Source: Stenotrophomonas sp. 169
Lineage (GTDB): Bacteria > Pseudomonadota > Gammaproteobacteria > Xanthomonadales > Xanthomonadaceae
Direction: 5' to 3'
Length of the DNA: 64,000 nt
NCBI RefSeq assembly: GCF_014621775.1
Contig: NZ_CP061204.1
Span: 3,740,501-3,804,500, forward strand
Program-made: the position numbers and the translations under genes
Shown: one piece after another, positions 8,546-20,900 of the stretch
Position numbering within the stretch: position 1 is the first letter of the stretch
Layout: every line of letters starts with the position of its first letter
Notes under the pieces: model-generated
Told to the model about the DNA's origin: nothing
Databases searched by the model: none
What the model saw: only the letters and a program-made list of their open reading frames with translations

Positions 8546-10276
8546 TCATGCCAGCCGGTGCTCGCGCGCGTAGGGGGGCGTGTCAGGCAGCACACCGTCA
8601 GCAAACTGCTGCTGCAGGTCACGCCACCACGCCGGATCGAACAGGTGCCCGTAGTGCTCGCGCACCGCGGTCAACTCCAGGGCCGGCAGCCCCATGAAGG
8701 GCCCGAAACGCTGTGGAAACACATCCCGCGGTCCCACATGAAACCACGGCTCGTCGGACATCGCGTCTTCCTCGTTGCGCGGCGTCGGCCAGTCGCGGAA
8801 AACGCAGTCGCTCACCAGGCACAGTTCGTCATAGTCGTAGAACACGGCACGACCGTGCCGTGATACGCCGAAGTTCTTCGGCAGCATGTCGCCGGGGAAG
8901 ATATTGTTGCGCGCCATGTCGGTGATCGCCTGGGCATAGTCCAGCGCCGCCGCCCGGACACCGGTCGGCCCCTGTTCGCGCAGGTACAGGTTCAGCGGAC
9001 GGAATCGCCGCTGCACGTAGCACAGCGCGATCTCCACCGTTTCATCATTCACCTGCACGCTCAATGCGCACTGTTCGCGCAGCTCCTTCAGCAGTGCCGG
9101 GGCGAAGCGCCTCGTCGGAAAGCGCTGGTGCCGATACGGCTGTGCGTCCAGCAGCCGCCCTACCCGGTCCAGGTTGAACACGAGTGCATATTTGTCTTCC
9201 ACCTGCTGCCGCGACATGGCCTTCGGCCAGGCGAACCGGTCGCGGATCAGTTTGAACACCAATGGATAGCTGGGCAGGGTGAACACGGCCATGACCATGC
9301 CAGGCGTGCCCTCGGCATGTACCAGCTGTTCATTGGCCTGCTCCTGGAAATGACGGAAGAAGGTGCGGTAGCGCTCGGTCTTGCCCTGCTTGGCGCGTCC
9401 CAGCACCGTGTAGATCTCATCGATGGGCTTGCCAGGCAGCAGGCTGCGCAGGAACACCACCGCATCGCCCACGTTGGAAAGGTTGGCATGGAAGTAGCTG
9501 CGCGATACCCCGAACAGATGGGCCACGTCGGCACGCCGGGTCAGTACGGCGTCTGCGCGCAGGCCTTGGCCATCGTTCACCAGCGCGATGATGCACGGGG
9601 AGAAACGGTGCTCGCCGAAGACGCGGCCAACCAGATAGGCACGTCGTTCGCGGTAGAACACCGTATCCAGCAGTTCGATCCCGCGCACGGGATGCGTCCC
9701 CCAATGTGCCAGGTCGTCCTGCAGCCTTATCGATACAGCAGCAGCGCAGCGTAGCTGGTGGACATACGGCACACCGAAACGATAGTCGCCCAGCACGCGC
9801 ATCACGGCATCGGCCGGGCGATGTGCCGACACGGCATAGACGTGCCGCGCGACCGGATGGGTGATCGCATCGGAAGGTTCGACGTCGAGCGCGAGGAACT
9901 CCACCTGCCCATCCACGCCACGTGTTGCGAACAGCCGGCGTGCGAGGGTGTTGTAGAAGGTTTTATACAGCTCGGCGTCGATCAGGGTGCTCAGCAACGA
10001 CGTGTATCGCGCGTGCACCTGCAGCCACAGCGCGCGCTCGCCGATGGCATCGCCTGCCAGCAGACGCAGGGTCTCCATGCATGATGCGATGCAGCGGTCA
10101 TACAGCCCGATGCGCTCAACCGCGTCCTGCTGCGCGACTTCCCACTGCCGCTGTTCGAAACGTCCTTTCGCGCGCGCCGTGATCGCAGCGAAGCCTGCGT
10201 GGTAGTCCTCGAAGCCATCACGGATGGCCGATGCCATGCGCTGGGCCAGCTCGGCGTCGATGTCGATCGGGGACAT
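8546..10276 (-). CDS. aceK: Isocitrate dehydrogenase kinase/phosphatase
   Basis: At 576 residues this has the normal AceK length. AceK is a bifunctional cytosolic enzyme that phosphorylates and dephosphorylates isocitrate dehydrogenase, steering carbon between the TCA cycle and the glyoxylate shunt. The N-terminus ([21 protein letters not shown]), the kinase-core segments ([21 protein letters not shown]) and [15 protein letters not shown] are family hallmarks. The gene follows the isocitrate dehydrogenase gene on the same strand, separated by a strong terminator, so it probably has its own promoter. The unusual point is that its neighbour is the monomeric type of isocitrate dehydrogenase. The well-studied AceK target is the homodimeric type. 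Confidence 0.96.
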   Translation of the reverse strand: MSPIDIDAELAQRMASAIRDGFEDYHAGFAAITARAKGRFEQRQWEVAQQDAVERIGLYDRCIASCMETLRLLAGDAIGERALWLQVHARYTSLLSTLIDAELYKTFYNTLARRLFATRGVDGQVEFLALDVEPSDAITHPVARHVYAVSAHRPADAVMRVLGDYRFGVPYVHQLRCAAAVSIRLQDDLAHWGTHPVRGIELLDTVFYRERRAYLVGRVFGEHRFSPCIIALVNDGQGLRADAVLTRRADVAHLFGVSRSYFHANLSNVGDAVVFLRSLLPGKPIDEIYTVLGRAKQGKTERYRTFFRHFQEQANEQLVHAEGTPGMVMAVFTLPSYPLVFKLIRDRFAWPKAMSRQQVEDKYALVFNLDRVGRLLDAQPYRHQRFPTRRFAPALLKELREQCALSVQVNDETVEIALCYVQRRFRPLNLYLREQGPTGVRAAALDYAQAITDMARNNIFPGDMLPKNFGVSRHGRAVFYDYDELCLVSDCVFRDWPTPRNEEDAMSDEPWFHVGPRDVFPQRFGPFMGLPALELTAVREHYGHLFDPAWWRDLQQQFADGVLPDTPPYAREHRLA

Positions 10277-10340
10277 GGCAGGCTCGGTACCGGAGACGTG
10301 CCCACCTTACCCGGTCGCCGCTACCGGTGCCCGGATGCAG

Positions 10341-10367
10341 AAAGGCCCGCGCACTGCGCGGGCCTTT
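10341..10367 (-). terminator. Intrinsic terminator between icd and aceK
   Basis: A 13-bp perfect stem (AAAGGCCCGCGCA and its complement) with a one-base loop at 10354 lies 22 bp after the icd stop. It has T-rich flanks on both strands, so it can end transcription from icd and possibly from the other direction. Confidence 0.8.
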
Positions 10368-10389
10368 CCTTGCTACAACCGGGGGACGA

Positions 10390-12627
<2,238 letters not shown>

Positions 12628-12836
12628 TCAGGACTCTTTGCGGATCTCAGGGGAAGGCCGGCGCCAGCGCCGGACCACGTGCAACCGTGTCGTGCACAGG
12701 GCGGACGCGCCCTGCACTTCCTCCGCCTCTGCTGCGAACAACGCGGGGCGGGGTAACCCCTGCATTGTCTCCATTTCCGCCGTGCGGAGCAAAGCTGCAC
12801 CATACGCGCAGGTACTGCAGCGACCTGGTCGGCACA

Positions 12837-12866
12837 TAAAAAAAGACGCAGCCTCGCGGCTGCGTC
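12837..12866 (-). terminator. Intrinsic terminator of the lipoprotein gene
   Basis: Read on the minus strand, GACGCAGCC-GCGA-GGCTGCGTC is followed by a run of seven T. It lies 43 bp after the stop of the lipoprotein gene at 12910. The remaining 200 bp up to icd show no gene. Confidence 0.88.
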
Positions 12867-12909
12867 CATCGTGAGTCCACTACCGGGAGAGAGTCGGTAA
12901 TGCGTGGAC

Positions 12910-13419
12910 TTACTTGACCTCGAACTCCTGCGGGGTACCTGCCGCCTTGCCGTCCACCATGACTTCCGCACGGTACTTGCCGGCCGGCCAACCATTGGCA
13001 TTCTTGAAGCTGATGTTGGTGGTCTCGGCGCCGCTGGTGTTCAGCGTTGCGCTCTGCTCACCGGCCACCTGGCCATCTTGGAAGGTCAGCTTGGCGCCCA
13101 CGTTGGCATTGTTCGCGGTTCCGTCGGTACGAACCGAGACGATGATCTCGTCTTTGGGTGCGAACATCGCTGCAGTCGCAACGGATTTATCCGCCGCAGC
13201 CGTCTTGCCAACAGTTACCGAAGCAACATTCACCGAAGCCGCTTCGGCCATCGGCGGCGGTGCGCCGGTCATCGGGGCCGGTGCGGTAGCGGGTGCGGTT
13301 TCCGCCGCCGGGGTGGCCGTGGTATCGACTGCAGGCTCGTTCTTCTTGCAGCCAACCAAAGCGACGCTGCCAAGCAGTGCGACAAGCAGGCCATTACGAA
13401 GCGTGTGGGTACAGGTCAT
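12910..13419 (-). CDS. Lipoprotein of unknown function with C-terminal beta-sandwich-like domain
   Basis: This 169-residue protein has a lipoprotein signal peptide with lipobox LVGC (Cys24). An Ala/Pro/Thr-rich linker runs to about residue 60, followed by a folded C-terminal domain (DEIIVSVRTDGTANNANVGAKLTF...GKYRAEVMVDGKAAGTPQEFEVK). The alternating pattern of that domain suggests an Ig-like beta sandwich. Lys25 at position +2 does not signal inner-membrane retention by the usual Asp rule, so outer-membrane anchoring is likely. GGAGG precedes the ATG and an intrinsic terminator follows. The LysM gene upstream on the same strand is 43 bp away, so both may be cell-envelope genes in one unit. 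I do not recognise a named family. Confidence 0.75.
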   Translation of the reverse strand: MTCTHTLRNGLLVALLGSVALVGCKKNEPAVDTTATPAAETAPATAPAPMTGAPPPMAEAASVNVASVTVGKTAAADKSVATAAMFAPKDEIIVSVRTDGTANNANVGAKLTFQDGQVAGEQSATLNTSGAETTNISFKNANGWPAGKYRAEVMVDGKAAGTPQEFEVK

Positions 13420-13462
13420 AGGGTTTCCTCCAAGGGGTACGGCGATAACGCGGAATGTCGTT

Positions 13463-13753
13463 TTACTTCGGCGGCAACTTCAGCACCTGGCCCGGCTTGA
13501 TCTTGTCCGGATCATCAAGCTGGTCACGGTTTGCTTCATAGATCTTGTTCCAGGCATTCGCGCTGCCCAGATGCTCTTTCGCGATCTTCGACAGCGTGTC
13601 ACCCGCCGCGACGGTGTAGGTACCACCCACGACCTCGGCGGTACTGTCGACAGAGGACGAAACGCCGGAAAAGTCGGCCTTCGGGACCTGGTCTGCCGTG
13701 CTGTCCACCTTGGCGCTGACACCGGAGAAATCGGCTTTCTTCTCGGTACTCAT
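13463..13753 (-). CDS. LysM peptidoglycan-binding domain protein
   Basis: This 96-residue protein has a C-terminal LysM module ([21 protein letters not shown]...[20 protein letters not shown]), which binds peptidoglycan-type glycans. There is no signal peptide: the N-terminus [13 protein letters not shown] is hydrophilic, as in cytosolic YgaU/Kbp-like proteins. The N-terminal 40 residues are a near-exact duplication with period 19 (KADFSGVS at 6-13 and 25-32, VDSTA at 16-20 and 35-39). The start at 13753 is preceded by GGGAG; the frame stays open upstream, but those residues belong to the antisense of queF. It probably shares a transcript with the lipoprotein downstream. Confidence 0.88.
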   Translation of the reverse strand: MSTEKKADFSGVSAKVDSTADQVPKADFSGVSSSVDSTAEVVGGTYTVAAGDTLSKIAKEHLGSANAWNKIYEANRDQLDDPDKIKPGQVLKLPPK

Positions 13754-13859
13754 CAACACACTCCCGTCTGCATGACTACGTGGCAAGCACGTTCGCACAC
13801 AGGTTGTTAAATAGGGATGGTTTTCGCGTGAAGCCTGTGCCGCCCGGGGGCATGCGCCG

Positions 13860-14678
13860 TTACTGGCGCTGCTCCCGGTAGGTCGTTGCCGGCATCGCGA
13901 TGCCGTGGCTGGCCCGCCACGGATTGATGTCCAGGCCGCCGCGGCGGGTGTAGCGTGCTTCCACTTCCAGCCACTGCGGGTCGCAGCGCTGGCTGACCTC
14001 GCTGAAGATCCGCTCCACGCACTGTTCGTGGAATTCGGCATGCTCGCGGTAGCTGACCAGATAGCGGAGCAGGCCGCTGCGGTCGATCTTCGGCCCGTGA
14101 TAGCGCACGCTCACCGTCGCCCAGTCGGGCTGGCCGGTGACGGGGCAGTTGGACTTCAGCAGTGCCGACACCAGGGTTTCCTCGACCACCTGTGACGCAT
14201 CGGCCAGCAGATAATCCGCACGGGGCGGTCCATAGCAGTCGATATCCACGTCCAGCGCATCAATGCTGTCGCCCAGTGGCACCTCGCGCAGCGGCGGCAG
14301 GCCGAAGCGGACGTCTACCGGTGCACCGGCGCAGGCAGACAGGTCGGTTGCGATACACGCACGCAGGTCCTCTGGGGTATCGAAGCGGGCACTGTTGAGT
14401 GAGTTGAGATAGAGCTTGAACGACTTCGATTCCACCAGGCTGGGCGAGGTGCACGGCACCTGCACCGTCGCGACGGCGACGCAGGGTTTGCCCCGGCCAT
14501 CCAGCCAGCCAAGTTCAAAGGCGTGCCAGCGGTCATGGCCGACGAACGGCAGCGCCGCCGCGTCGAGGCCGATCTCGGCGCGTGCCGCCGCGCGGGGGAT
14601 GGGGAACAGCAGGCCGGGGTCGTACTGCGATGGGTAACTGACCTCGCGACCGAGGCTGGAATCCTGGGGGGTATTCAT
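13860..14678 (-). CDS. queF: NADPH-dependent 7-cyano-7-deazaguanine reductase
   Basis: QueF reduces preQ0 to preQ1 in queuosine tRNA modification. The protein is 272 residues, the length of the bimodular (YqfA-like) type. The QueF motif [16 protein letters not shown] is present, and the catalytic cysteine lies in [12 protein letters not shown] (Cys178, Asp185 from this start). An alternative ATG three codons upstream (14687) exists; the family start [17 protein letters not shown] fits the inner ATG better. No preQ1 riboswitch is visible upstream, where the DNA is occupied by repeats. No other queuosine genes are in the window. Confidence 0.95.
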   Translation of the reverse strand: MNTPQDSSLGREVSYPSQYDPGLLFPIPRAAARAEIGLDAAALPFVGHDRWHAFELGWLDGRGKPCVAVATVQVPCTSPSLVESKSFKLYLNSLNSARFDTPEDLRACIATDLSACAGAPVDVRFGLPPLREVPLGDSIDALDVDIDCYGPPRADYLLADASQVVEETLVSALLKSNCPVTGQPDWATVSVRYHGPKIDRSGLLRYLVSYREHAEFHEQCVERIFSEVSQRCDPQWLEVEARYTRRGGLDINPWRASHGIAMPATTYREQRQ

Positions 14679-14757
14679 GGCGCCCATTGTAAATGAGCGG
14701 GTCGAACGGGTGAGACCCCCTCGCGGTGGGCTGCTGCGAAAAGCGGATTACGTGCTT

Positions 14758-14869
14758 GGGGCCGGGCGGTGGGGCGGGACGGGGGACGGCAAGAGCCGCA
14801 TCCATGCGGGCCTCGTTTCGTGCCATCCATGGCACTCAACGCCCCCGCCCCGCCCCACCGCCCGGCCCC
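14758..14869. repeat. MITE-like palindromic element, copy A
   Basis: Perfect 21-bp inverted arms at 14758-14778 and 14849-14869 (GGGGCCGGGCGGTGGGGCGGG and its complement) enclose a 70-bp core. The core contains GACGGCAAGAGCCGCATCC and TTTCGTGCCATCCATGGCAC. The same core occurs inverted at 26951-27020 with different arms, and partly at 26746-26795. I do not recognise the family. Confidence 0.7.
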
Positions 14870-14917
14870 CTGACAGGTTCCGTGGCCGCCCGCCGCGTAA
14901 TAAAAAAGAGAAAAGCG

Positions 14918-14993
14918 GTAGCGCCGACCCATGGTCGGCGAGCGCAGCGGGCTCTTGGCGGGGACCCTCCGCCGACCATGGGTCGGCGCTACC
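14918..14993. repeat. SMAG inverted pair
   Basis: GTAGCGCCGACCCATGGTCGGCG and its inverted partner ending GGTCGGCGCTACC form a dimeric element. The remaining 160 bp to the amidohydrolase stop show nothing gene-like, only GC-rich DNA. Confidence 0.85.
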
Positions 14994-15152
14994 GCAGGCC
15001 CCGTTGACCCGTCGGGTGGAGGGAGCCCCTGAGTCAGGGGCGGCCGCGAAGCGGCGGGGTGTGGGTGCTGGTGAGACGGGGCCCGCGATTTGCGAAGCAA
15101 AGCGTGGGGGCGGCAGCGCGAATGCGATGACGTGGACCCCCGGCGAACCCAC

Positions 15153-16472
15153 TCAGGCCTCGGCTGGCGCACCGTTCAGGTAATCCAGGCTCACCTGCAG
15201 CAACGCGCGCAACCCTACGTCCAAGGCCTTTTCATCCAGCAGGAACTTGGGCGAATGGTTGGCCGGCGCCTTGGCCGGGTCGATCCCTTCGCTGGTGGAA
15301 CCGACGAAGAAGAACATCGCCGGTACTTCCTTGGCGAACAGCGAGAAGTCCTCCGCGCCCATCTGCAGCGGCGGCTCGTACACGTTGTCCGCGCCCACCA
15401 CCGCCTGCAGGCTTGGCAGCATGCGGGCGGTCAGCGCCGGGTCGTTCACCGTCGCCGGGTTGCCTTCCGCTTCGTAGATTTCGGTCACTGCCGTGGCGCC
15501 ATGCGCGGCCGTGGTGTGCTCGGCGACGTTGCGCAGGTCGGCGAAGATCTGCTGGCGCATGCCCTCGTCGAAGGTGCGGATGGTACCCACCATCTCCACT
15601 TCGTCCGGGATGATGTTGTAACGGATGCCGCCGTTGATCGCACCGAAGGTGACCACCGCCGGCTGCTGCGCCAGGTTCGTACGGCGGCTGACGATGGTCT
15701 GCGCGGTGCCGATCAGATCAGCCGTGGCCACGATCGGGTCTACCCCGTTCCACGGCGCCGAGCCGTGGGTCTGGCGGCCGATCACCTTGATGCCGAAGCG
15801 ATCGGAGGCCGCCATCAGCGGGCCACCGCGTACGGCGATCTTGCCCGCCTGCACGCTGGAGAACACGTGCAGGCCGAAGATTGCTTCGGGCTTGAAATCA
15901 GCGAACACGCCTTCTTTCAGCATCAGGGCCGCACCGCCCTCTTCCGGCGGCGGGGCGCCCTCTTCCGAGGGCTGGAAGATCAGCATCACCTGGCCCGGCA
16001 GGTCCTTGCGCATCGCCACCAGGGCCTCCGCCACGCCCAGCAGGGTCGCGGTATGCGCGTCGTGGCCACAGGCATGCATCACCCCGACGGTCTGCCCGCG
16101 GTACGTGCTGGTCGCCTTGGACGCGAACGGCAGCCCGGTCTGCTCGGTGACCGGCAGCGCATCCATGTCGGCACGCAGGGCGATTTTCGGGCCCGGCTTG
16201 CCGCCTTCGATGATCGCCACCACGCCGTGGTGGGCAATGCCGATCTTCGGCTTCAGGCCCATCGCGCGCAGCCGCTTGGCGACCTCTGCCGAGGTCCGCT
16301 CTTCGCGGTTGGACAGCTCCGGATGCGCGTGGAAATCACGCCGCCACTCCACCACCTGGGCCTGCAGTTTCTGCGCAGCAGCGGCGACTTCGGGGCGCTC
16401 GGCGGACTGCGCATGGACGAGCACCGGCAGGGCCAGCAACAGGGCGGATGACAGCAGCGCGCGACGGGGCAT
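15153..16472 (-). CDS. Secreted M20-family amidohydrolase/carboxypeptidase
   Basis: This 439-residue metal-dependent hydrolase of the M20D group (hippurate/N-acyl-amino-acid hydrolases and IAA-amino-acid hydrolase relatives) carries a signal peptide (LLSSALLLALPVLVHAQS). It should therefore act outside the cytoplasm, whereas many relatives are cytosolic. Metal and catalytic motifs are visible: LRADMDALPV, the HACGHDAH site, and EEGAPPPEEGG and MGAEDFS in the C-terminal part. The dimerisation-domain insert lies in between. The start at 16472 has GGAGAT upstream, while longer frames enter non-coding DNA. It diverges from the efflux operon across a 184-bp gap. The exact amide substrate is unknown. 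Confidence 0.9.
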   Translation of the reverse strand: MPRRALLSSALLLALPVLVHAQSAERPEVAAAAQKLQAQVVEWRRDFHAHPELSNREERTSAEVAKRLRAMGLKPKIGIAHHGVVAIIEGGKPGPKIALRADMDALPVTEQTGLPFASKATSTYRGQTVGVMHACGHDAHTATLLGVAEALVAMRKDLPGQVMLIFQPSEEGAPPPEEGGAALMLKEGVFADFKPEAIFGLHVFSSVQAGKIAVRGGPLMAASDRFGIKVIGRQTHGSAPWNGVDPIVATADLIGTAQTIVSRRTNLAQQPAVVTFGAINGGIRYNIIPDEVEMVGTIRTFDEGMRQQIFADLRNVAEHTTAAHGATAVTEIYEAEGNPATVNDPALTARMLPSLQAVVGADNVYEPPLQMGAEDFSLFAKEVPAMFFFVGSTSEGIDPAKAPANHSPKFLLDEKALDVGLRALLQVSLDYLNGAPAEA

Positions 16473-16656
16473 CGGGATCTCCACGGTAGGGTTGCGGTTG
16501 AATGTAGGCCAAGCGGTCGCTTTCGGGAACCTTTGGCTCCTGGCAGGGTCGGAGCATCCGGCCCTTTTGGCATGCAGGCACTGACACGGCCCACAGGTAT
16601 GCTTGGCACCTTGCCAGCTGGGCGTTCGCCCGGCCCAGCCCCCAGGAGTGATTGGA

Positions 16657-17907
16657 ATGTCGCGTTTGTGGAAGATCGTGCTGCTGGTGGCGGCAGTGTT
16701 GGTGGTCGTGTTCGTCGGCCTGCGCTTCATGGGCGGCGGCAAGGATGCGCCTGCCGGCGATGCCGCTGCGGCGGGTGAGCGCGGCGAGCGGGGCGGCCCC
16801 CCGGCCGACACCGGCCCGGTGCCGGTGACCGTGGTGGAAGCCCAGCGCCAGGACGTGCCGGTGTACGCCAATGCCCTCGGTACGGTGAGCGCGATGAACA
16901 CCGTCACTGTCAGCCCGCAGATCGGCGGCCAACTGATGAGCCTAAATTTCCGCGAAGGCGAGGAAGTGAAGAAGGGCGACGTGCTGGCGGTGATCGATCC
17001 GCGCACCGCGCAGGCCAGCTATGACGAAGCCGCGGCCGCCAAACGCCAGAACCAGGCCCAGCTGGCGACCGCACGCTCCAATTTCCAGCGCTCCAGTGCG
17101 CCGGAATACCAGCAGTACGTGGCGAAGACCGACCTGGATACGCAGCGCAACCAGGTGGCCCAGTTCGAAAGCACCGTGGCGGCCAACGAGGCCAGCATGC
17201 GCGCCGCCCAGGTCCAGCTGCAGTACACCAAGGTCACCGCGCCGATCACCGGCGTGGCCGGCATCCGCGCCGTCGACGCCGGCAACGTGGTCAGTGCCGG
17301 TACGGCGCTGGTCACCCTGACCCAGGTCCATCCGATCCACGTGGTGTTCAACCTGCCCGAGCGCCAGCTCGGTGACGTGCGTACCGCGCAGAAGGCGGGT
17401 GCCGTGCAGATCGCCGCGCTCGATCGCACCGATGCCCATGTGATCAGCGGCGACGGCACCCTGGATGTGGTCGACAACCTGATCAGCAGCGACAGCGGCA
17501 CGTTCCGCGCGCGTGCCCTGTTCGCCAACCAGGACAACATCCTGTGGCCGGGCCAGTTCGTCAACGTCCGTCTGCAGCTGCGCACCATCGGTGGCGGCAT
17601 CGTCATTCCCACCCAGGCAGTGATGCGCGGACCTGATGGCGAGTACGTCTATGTGGTGCAGCCCGACAACACGGTGAAGATGCAGACCGTGCGCAGCGGC
17701 GTGGAAGTGGGCGACAGCCATGTGCAGGTCACCGAAGGCCTGAAGGGCGGTGAGCGGGTGGTCAGCGAAGGCCAGTTCCGGCTCAAGCCCGGTGCCAAGG
17801 TGAACGCACTCAAGCCAGGCGAAACCCCGGCAGCGCCGACCGAAGCCGAACTCAAGGCCGCACAGCAGCAGAACGGCGGTCGCCGTCCAGGTGGCGGCCC
17901 GCGCTGA
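16657..17907 (+). CDS. mdtA: RND efflux periplasmic adaptor, MdtA/SmeI-like
   Basis: This 416-residue membrane-fusion protein bridges an RND pump to an outer-membrane channel. It has an N-terminal membrane anchor (IVLLVAAVLVVVFVGLRFM) and a flexible Gly/Glu-rich linker. A biotinyl-lipoyl domain follows (VSPQIGGQLMSLNFREGEEVKKGDVLAVIDPR), then a short helical hairpin, and beta-barrel and membrane-proximal domains (ITGVAGIRAVDAGNVVSAG...). AGGAG sits 7 bp before the ATG. It is first in an operon with two RND pumps, the MdtABC architecture; S. maltophilia SmeIJK has the same plan. No outer-membrane channel gene is present, so a TolC-like protein encoded elsewhere must complete the pump. Confidence 0.9.
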   Translation: MSRLWKIVLLVAAVLVVVFVGLRFMGGGKDAPAGDAAAAGERGERGGPPADTGPVPVTVVEAQRQDVPVYANALGTVSAMNTVTVSPQIGGQLMSLNFREGEEVKKGDVLAVIDPRTAQASYDEAAAAKRQNQAQLATARSNFQRSSAPEYQQYVAKTDLDTQRNQVAQFESTVAANEASMRAAQVQLQYTKVTAPITGVAGIRAVDAGNVVSAGTALVTLTQVHPIHVVFNLPERQLGDVRTAQKAGAVQIAALDRTDAHVISGDGTLDVVDNLISSDSGTFRARALFANQDNILWPGQFVNVRLQLRTIGGGIVIPTQAVMRGPDGEYVYVVQPDNTVKMQTVRSGVEVGDSHVQVTEGLKGGERVVSEGQFRLKPGAKVNALKPGETPAAPTEAELKAAQQQNGGRRPGGGPR

Positions 17908-17981
17908 TCGCGGCCCCGCCTGATTCATCGGTGCCGGCACCTCTGCCGGCATCGTCATGACGTCCCAGCAAGGATCTGCCC

Positions 17982-20900
17982 GTGGGCTTTTCGACCCTCT
18001 TCATCCGTCGCCCGATCGCCACCTCATTGCTGATGGCGGGGCTGCTGCTGCTCGGCATCCTCGGTTACCGCCAGCTGCCCGTGTCGGCACTGCCGGAGAT
18101 CGACGCACCCAGCCTGGTGGTGACCACCCAGTACCCGGGCGCCAACGCCACGACCATGGCGTCGCTGGTCACCACGCCGCTGGAGCGCCAGTTCGGGCAG
18201 ATATCCGGGCTGGAACTGATGACGTCCGATTCGTCGGCGGGGCTGTCCACGATCATCCTGCAGTTCTCGATGGAACGGGACATCGACATCGCCGCGCAGG
18301 ACGTGCAGGCCGCCATCCGCCAGGCCACCCTGCCCTCCTCACTGCCCTACCAGCCGGTCTACAACCGGGTGAATCCGGCCGACGCGGCCATCGTCACGCT
18401 GAAGCTGACCTCCGACACGCGCCCGCTGCGTGAGGTCAACAACTACGCTGACTCGATCCTCGCCCAGCGCCTGTCGCAGGTGCAGGGCGTCGGCCTGGTG
18501 TCGATCGCCGGCAACGTGCGCCCGGCCGTGCGCATCCAGGTCAACCCGGCGCAGCTGTCCAACATGGGACTGACCCTGGAGAACCTGCGCAGTGCGCTGA
18601 CCCAGGCCAACGTCAGCGCACCGAAGGGGTCGCTCAATGGCAAGACCCAGTCCTACAGCATCGGCACCAACGACCAGCTGACCAGTGCCGCCGAGTACCG
18701 CGACACCATCATCAGCTACCGCAATGGCGCGCCGGTGCGCCTGTCCGACGTCGCCAACGTGGTCGATGGCGTAGAGAACGACCAGCTGGCGGCCTGGGCC
18801 GACGGCAAGCCAGCGGTGCTGCTGGAAGTGAGGCGCCAACCCGGCGCGAACATCGTGCAGACCGTCGAACGCGTGCGTGCGCTGCTGCCGCAGCTGCAGG
18901 GCGTGCTGCCCGCCGATGTACACCTGGAGATCTTCTCCGACCGCACTGAAACCATCCGTGCGTCGGTGCATGAGGTGCAGTTCACCCTGATCCTGACCAT
19001 CGGCCTGGTGGTCGCGGTGATCTTCCTGTTCCTGCGCCGCCTGTGGGCCACGATCATTCCCTCGGTCGCGGTGCCGCTGTCGCTTGCCGGCACCTTCGCG
19101 GTGATGGCCTTCGCCGGCATGTCGCTGGACAACCTTTCGCTGATGGCTCTCGTAGTGGCCACCGGCTTCGTCGTGGACGATGCGATCGTGATGATCGAGA
19201 ACATCGTCCGCTACATCGAGCAGGGCAAGAGTGGCAAGGAAGCCGCAGAGATCGGCGCGCGCCAGATCGGCTTCACCGTGCTGTCGCTGACCGTGTCGCT
19301 GGTCGCGGTGTTCCTGCCGCTGCTGCTGATGCCCGGCGTCACCGGCCGGTTGTTCCATGAGTTCGCCTGGGTGCTGAGCATCGCGGTCACGCTGTCGATG
19401 CTGATCTCGCTGACCCTGACCCCGATGATGTGCGCCTACCTGCTCAAGCCGGACGAACTGCCGGAAGGCGAAGACGCGCACGAACGCGCGGCCGCGGCCG
19501 GCAAGCGGAACGTATGGTCCCGCACCGTGGGCCTGTACGAGCGCAGCCTGGACTGGGTGCTGGCCCACCAGCCGATCACCCTGGCAGTGGCCGGCGCGGC
19601 ACTGGTGTTGACGGTGGTGCTGTACATCCTGATCCCGAAGGGCCTGCTGCCCGACCAGGACACCGGCATGATCACCGCCGTGGTGCAGGCCGACCAGAAC
19701 GTCGCCTTCCCGCAGATGGAACAGCGCACCAAGGCCGTGGCCGAGGCGCTGCGCCAGGATCCGGACGTGACCGGTGTATCGGCCTTCATCGGCGCCGGCT
19801 CGATGAACCCCACGCTCAACCAGGGCCAGCTGTCGATCGTGCTGAAGGAACGGGGTGAGCGCGATGGCATGGCGGTGATCCTGCCGCGCCTGCAGGACGC
19901 GGTGAAGAACATTCCCGGCATCGCGCTGTACCTGAAGCCCGTGCAGGACGTGACCCTGGATACCCGCGTCGCGGCCACCGATTACCAGTTCGTGCTGTCG
20001 GACGTACAGGCCGACGAAGTGGCGACTCATGCGCTGCGCATGACCGAAGCGCTGCGCAAACGACCCGAGCTGGCCGACGTGGACAACAACCTGTCCAACC
20101 AGGGGCGCGCGCTGGAGCTGACCATCGACCGCGACAAGGCCAGCGTGCTCGGCGTGCCGATGCAGACCATCGACGACACGCTCTACGATGCGTTCGGCCA
20201 GCGCCAGATCTCCACCATCTTCACCGAGCTCAACCAGTACCGCGTGGTGCTGGAAGTCGCGCCGGAGTTCCGTACCAGCACCGCCCTGATGGAACAGCTG
20301 GCCGTTGCGTCCAATGGCACCGGTGCACTGACCGGCACCAACGCCACCAGTTTCGGCCAGGTCACCTCGTCCAATTCGTCCACGGCCACCGGCATCGGCA
20401 ACCAGAACACCGGCATCACCGTGGGCGGCGGCGGCATCATTCCGCTGTCCGCGCTGGCCGACAGCAAGGTCACCAGTGCCCCGTTGCTGGTCAGCCACCA
20501 GCAGCAGCTGCCGGCGGTCACCATCTCGTTCAACGTGGCCAGCGGGTACTCGCTGTCCGCCGCAGTGAAGGCCATCGAAGAGACCCAGGCCGAACTGAAG
20601 TTGCCCTCGCAGGTGCATGCACAGTTCATCGGCAAGGCCGCGGAGTTCACCGGCAGCCAGACCGACGTGGTGTGGTTGCTGCTGGCGTCGCTGGTTGTGA
20701 TCTACATCGTGCTGGGCGTGCTGTATGAAAGCTACATCCACCCCATCACCATCATCTCCACCCTGCCCCCGGCGGGCGTGGGCGCGCTGCTTGCCCTGAT
20801 GCTGAGCGGCCTCAGCCTGTCGGTGGACGGCATCGTCGGCATCGTGCTGCTGATCGGCATCGTCAAGAAGAACGGCATCATGATGGTCGACTTCGCCATC

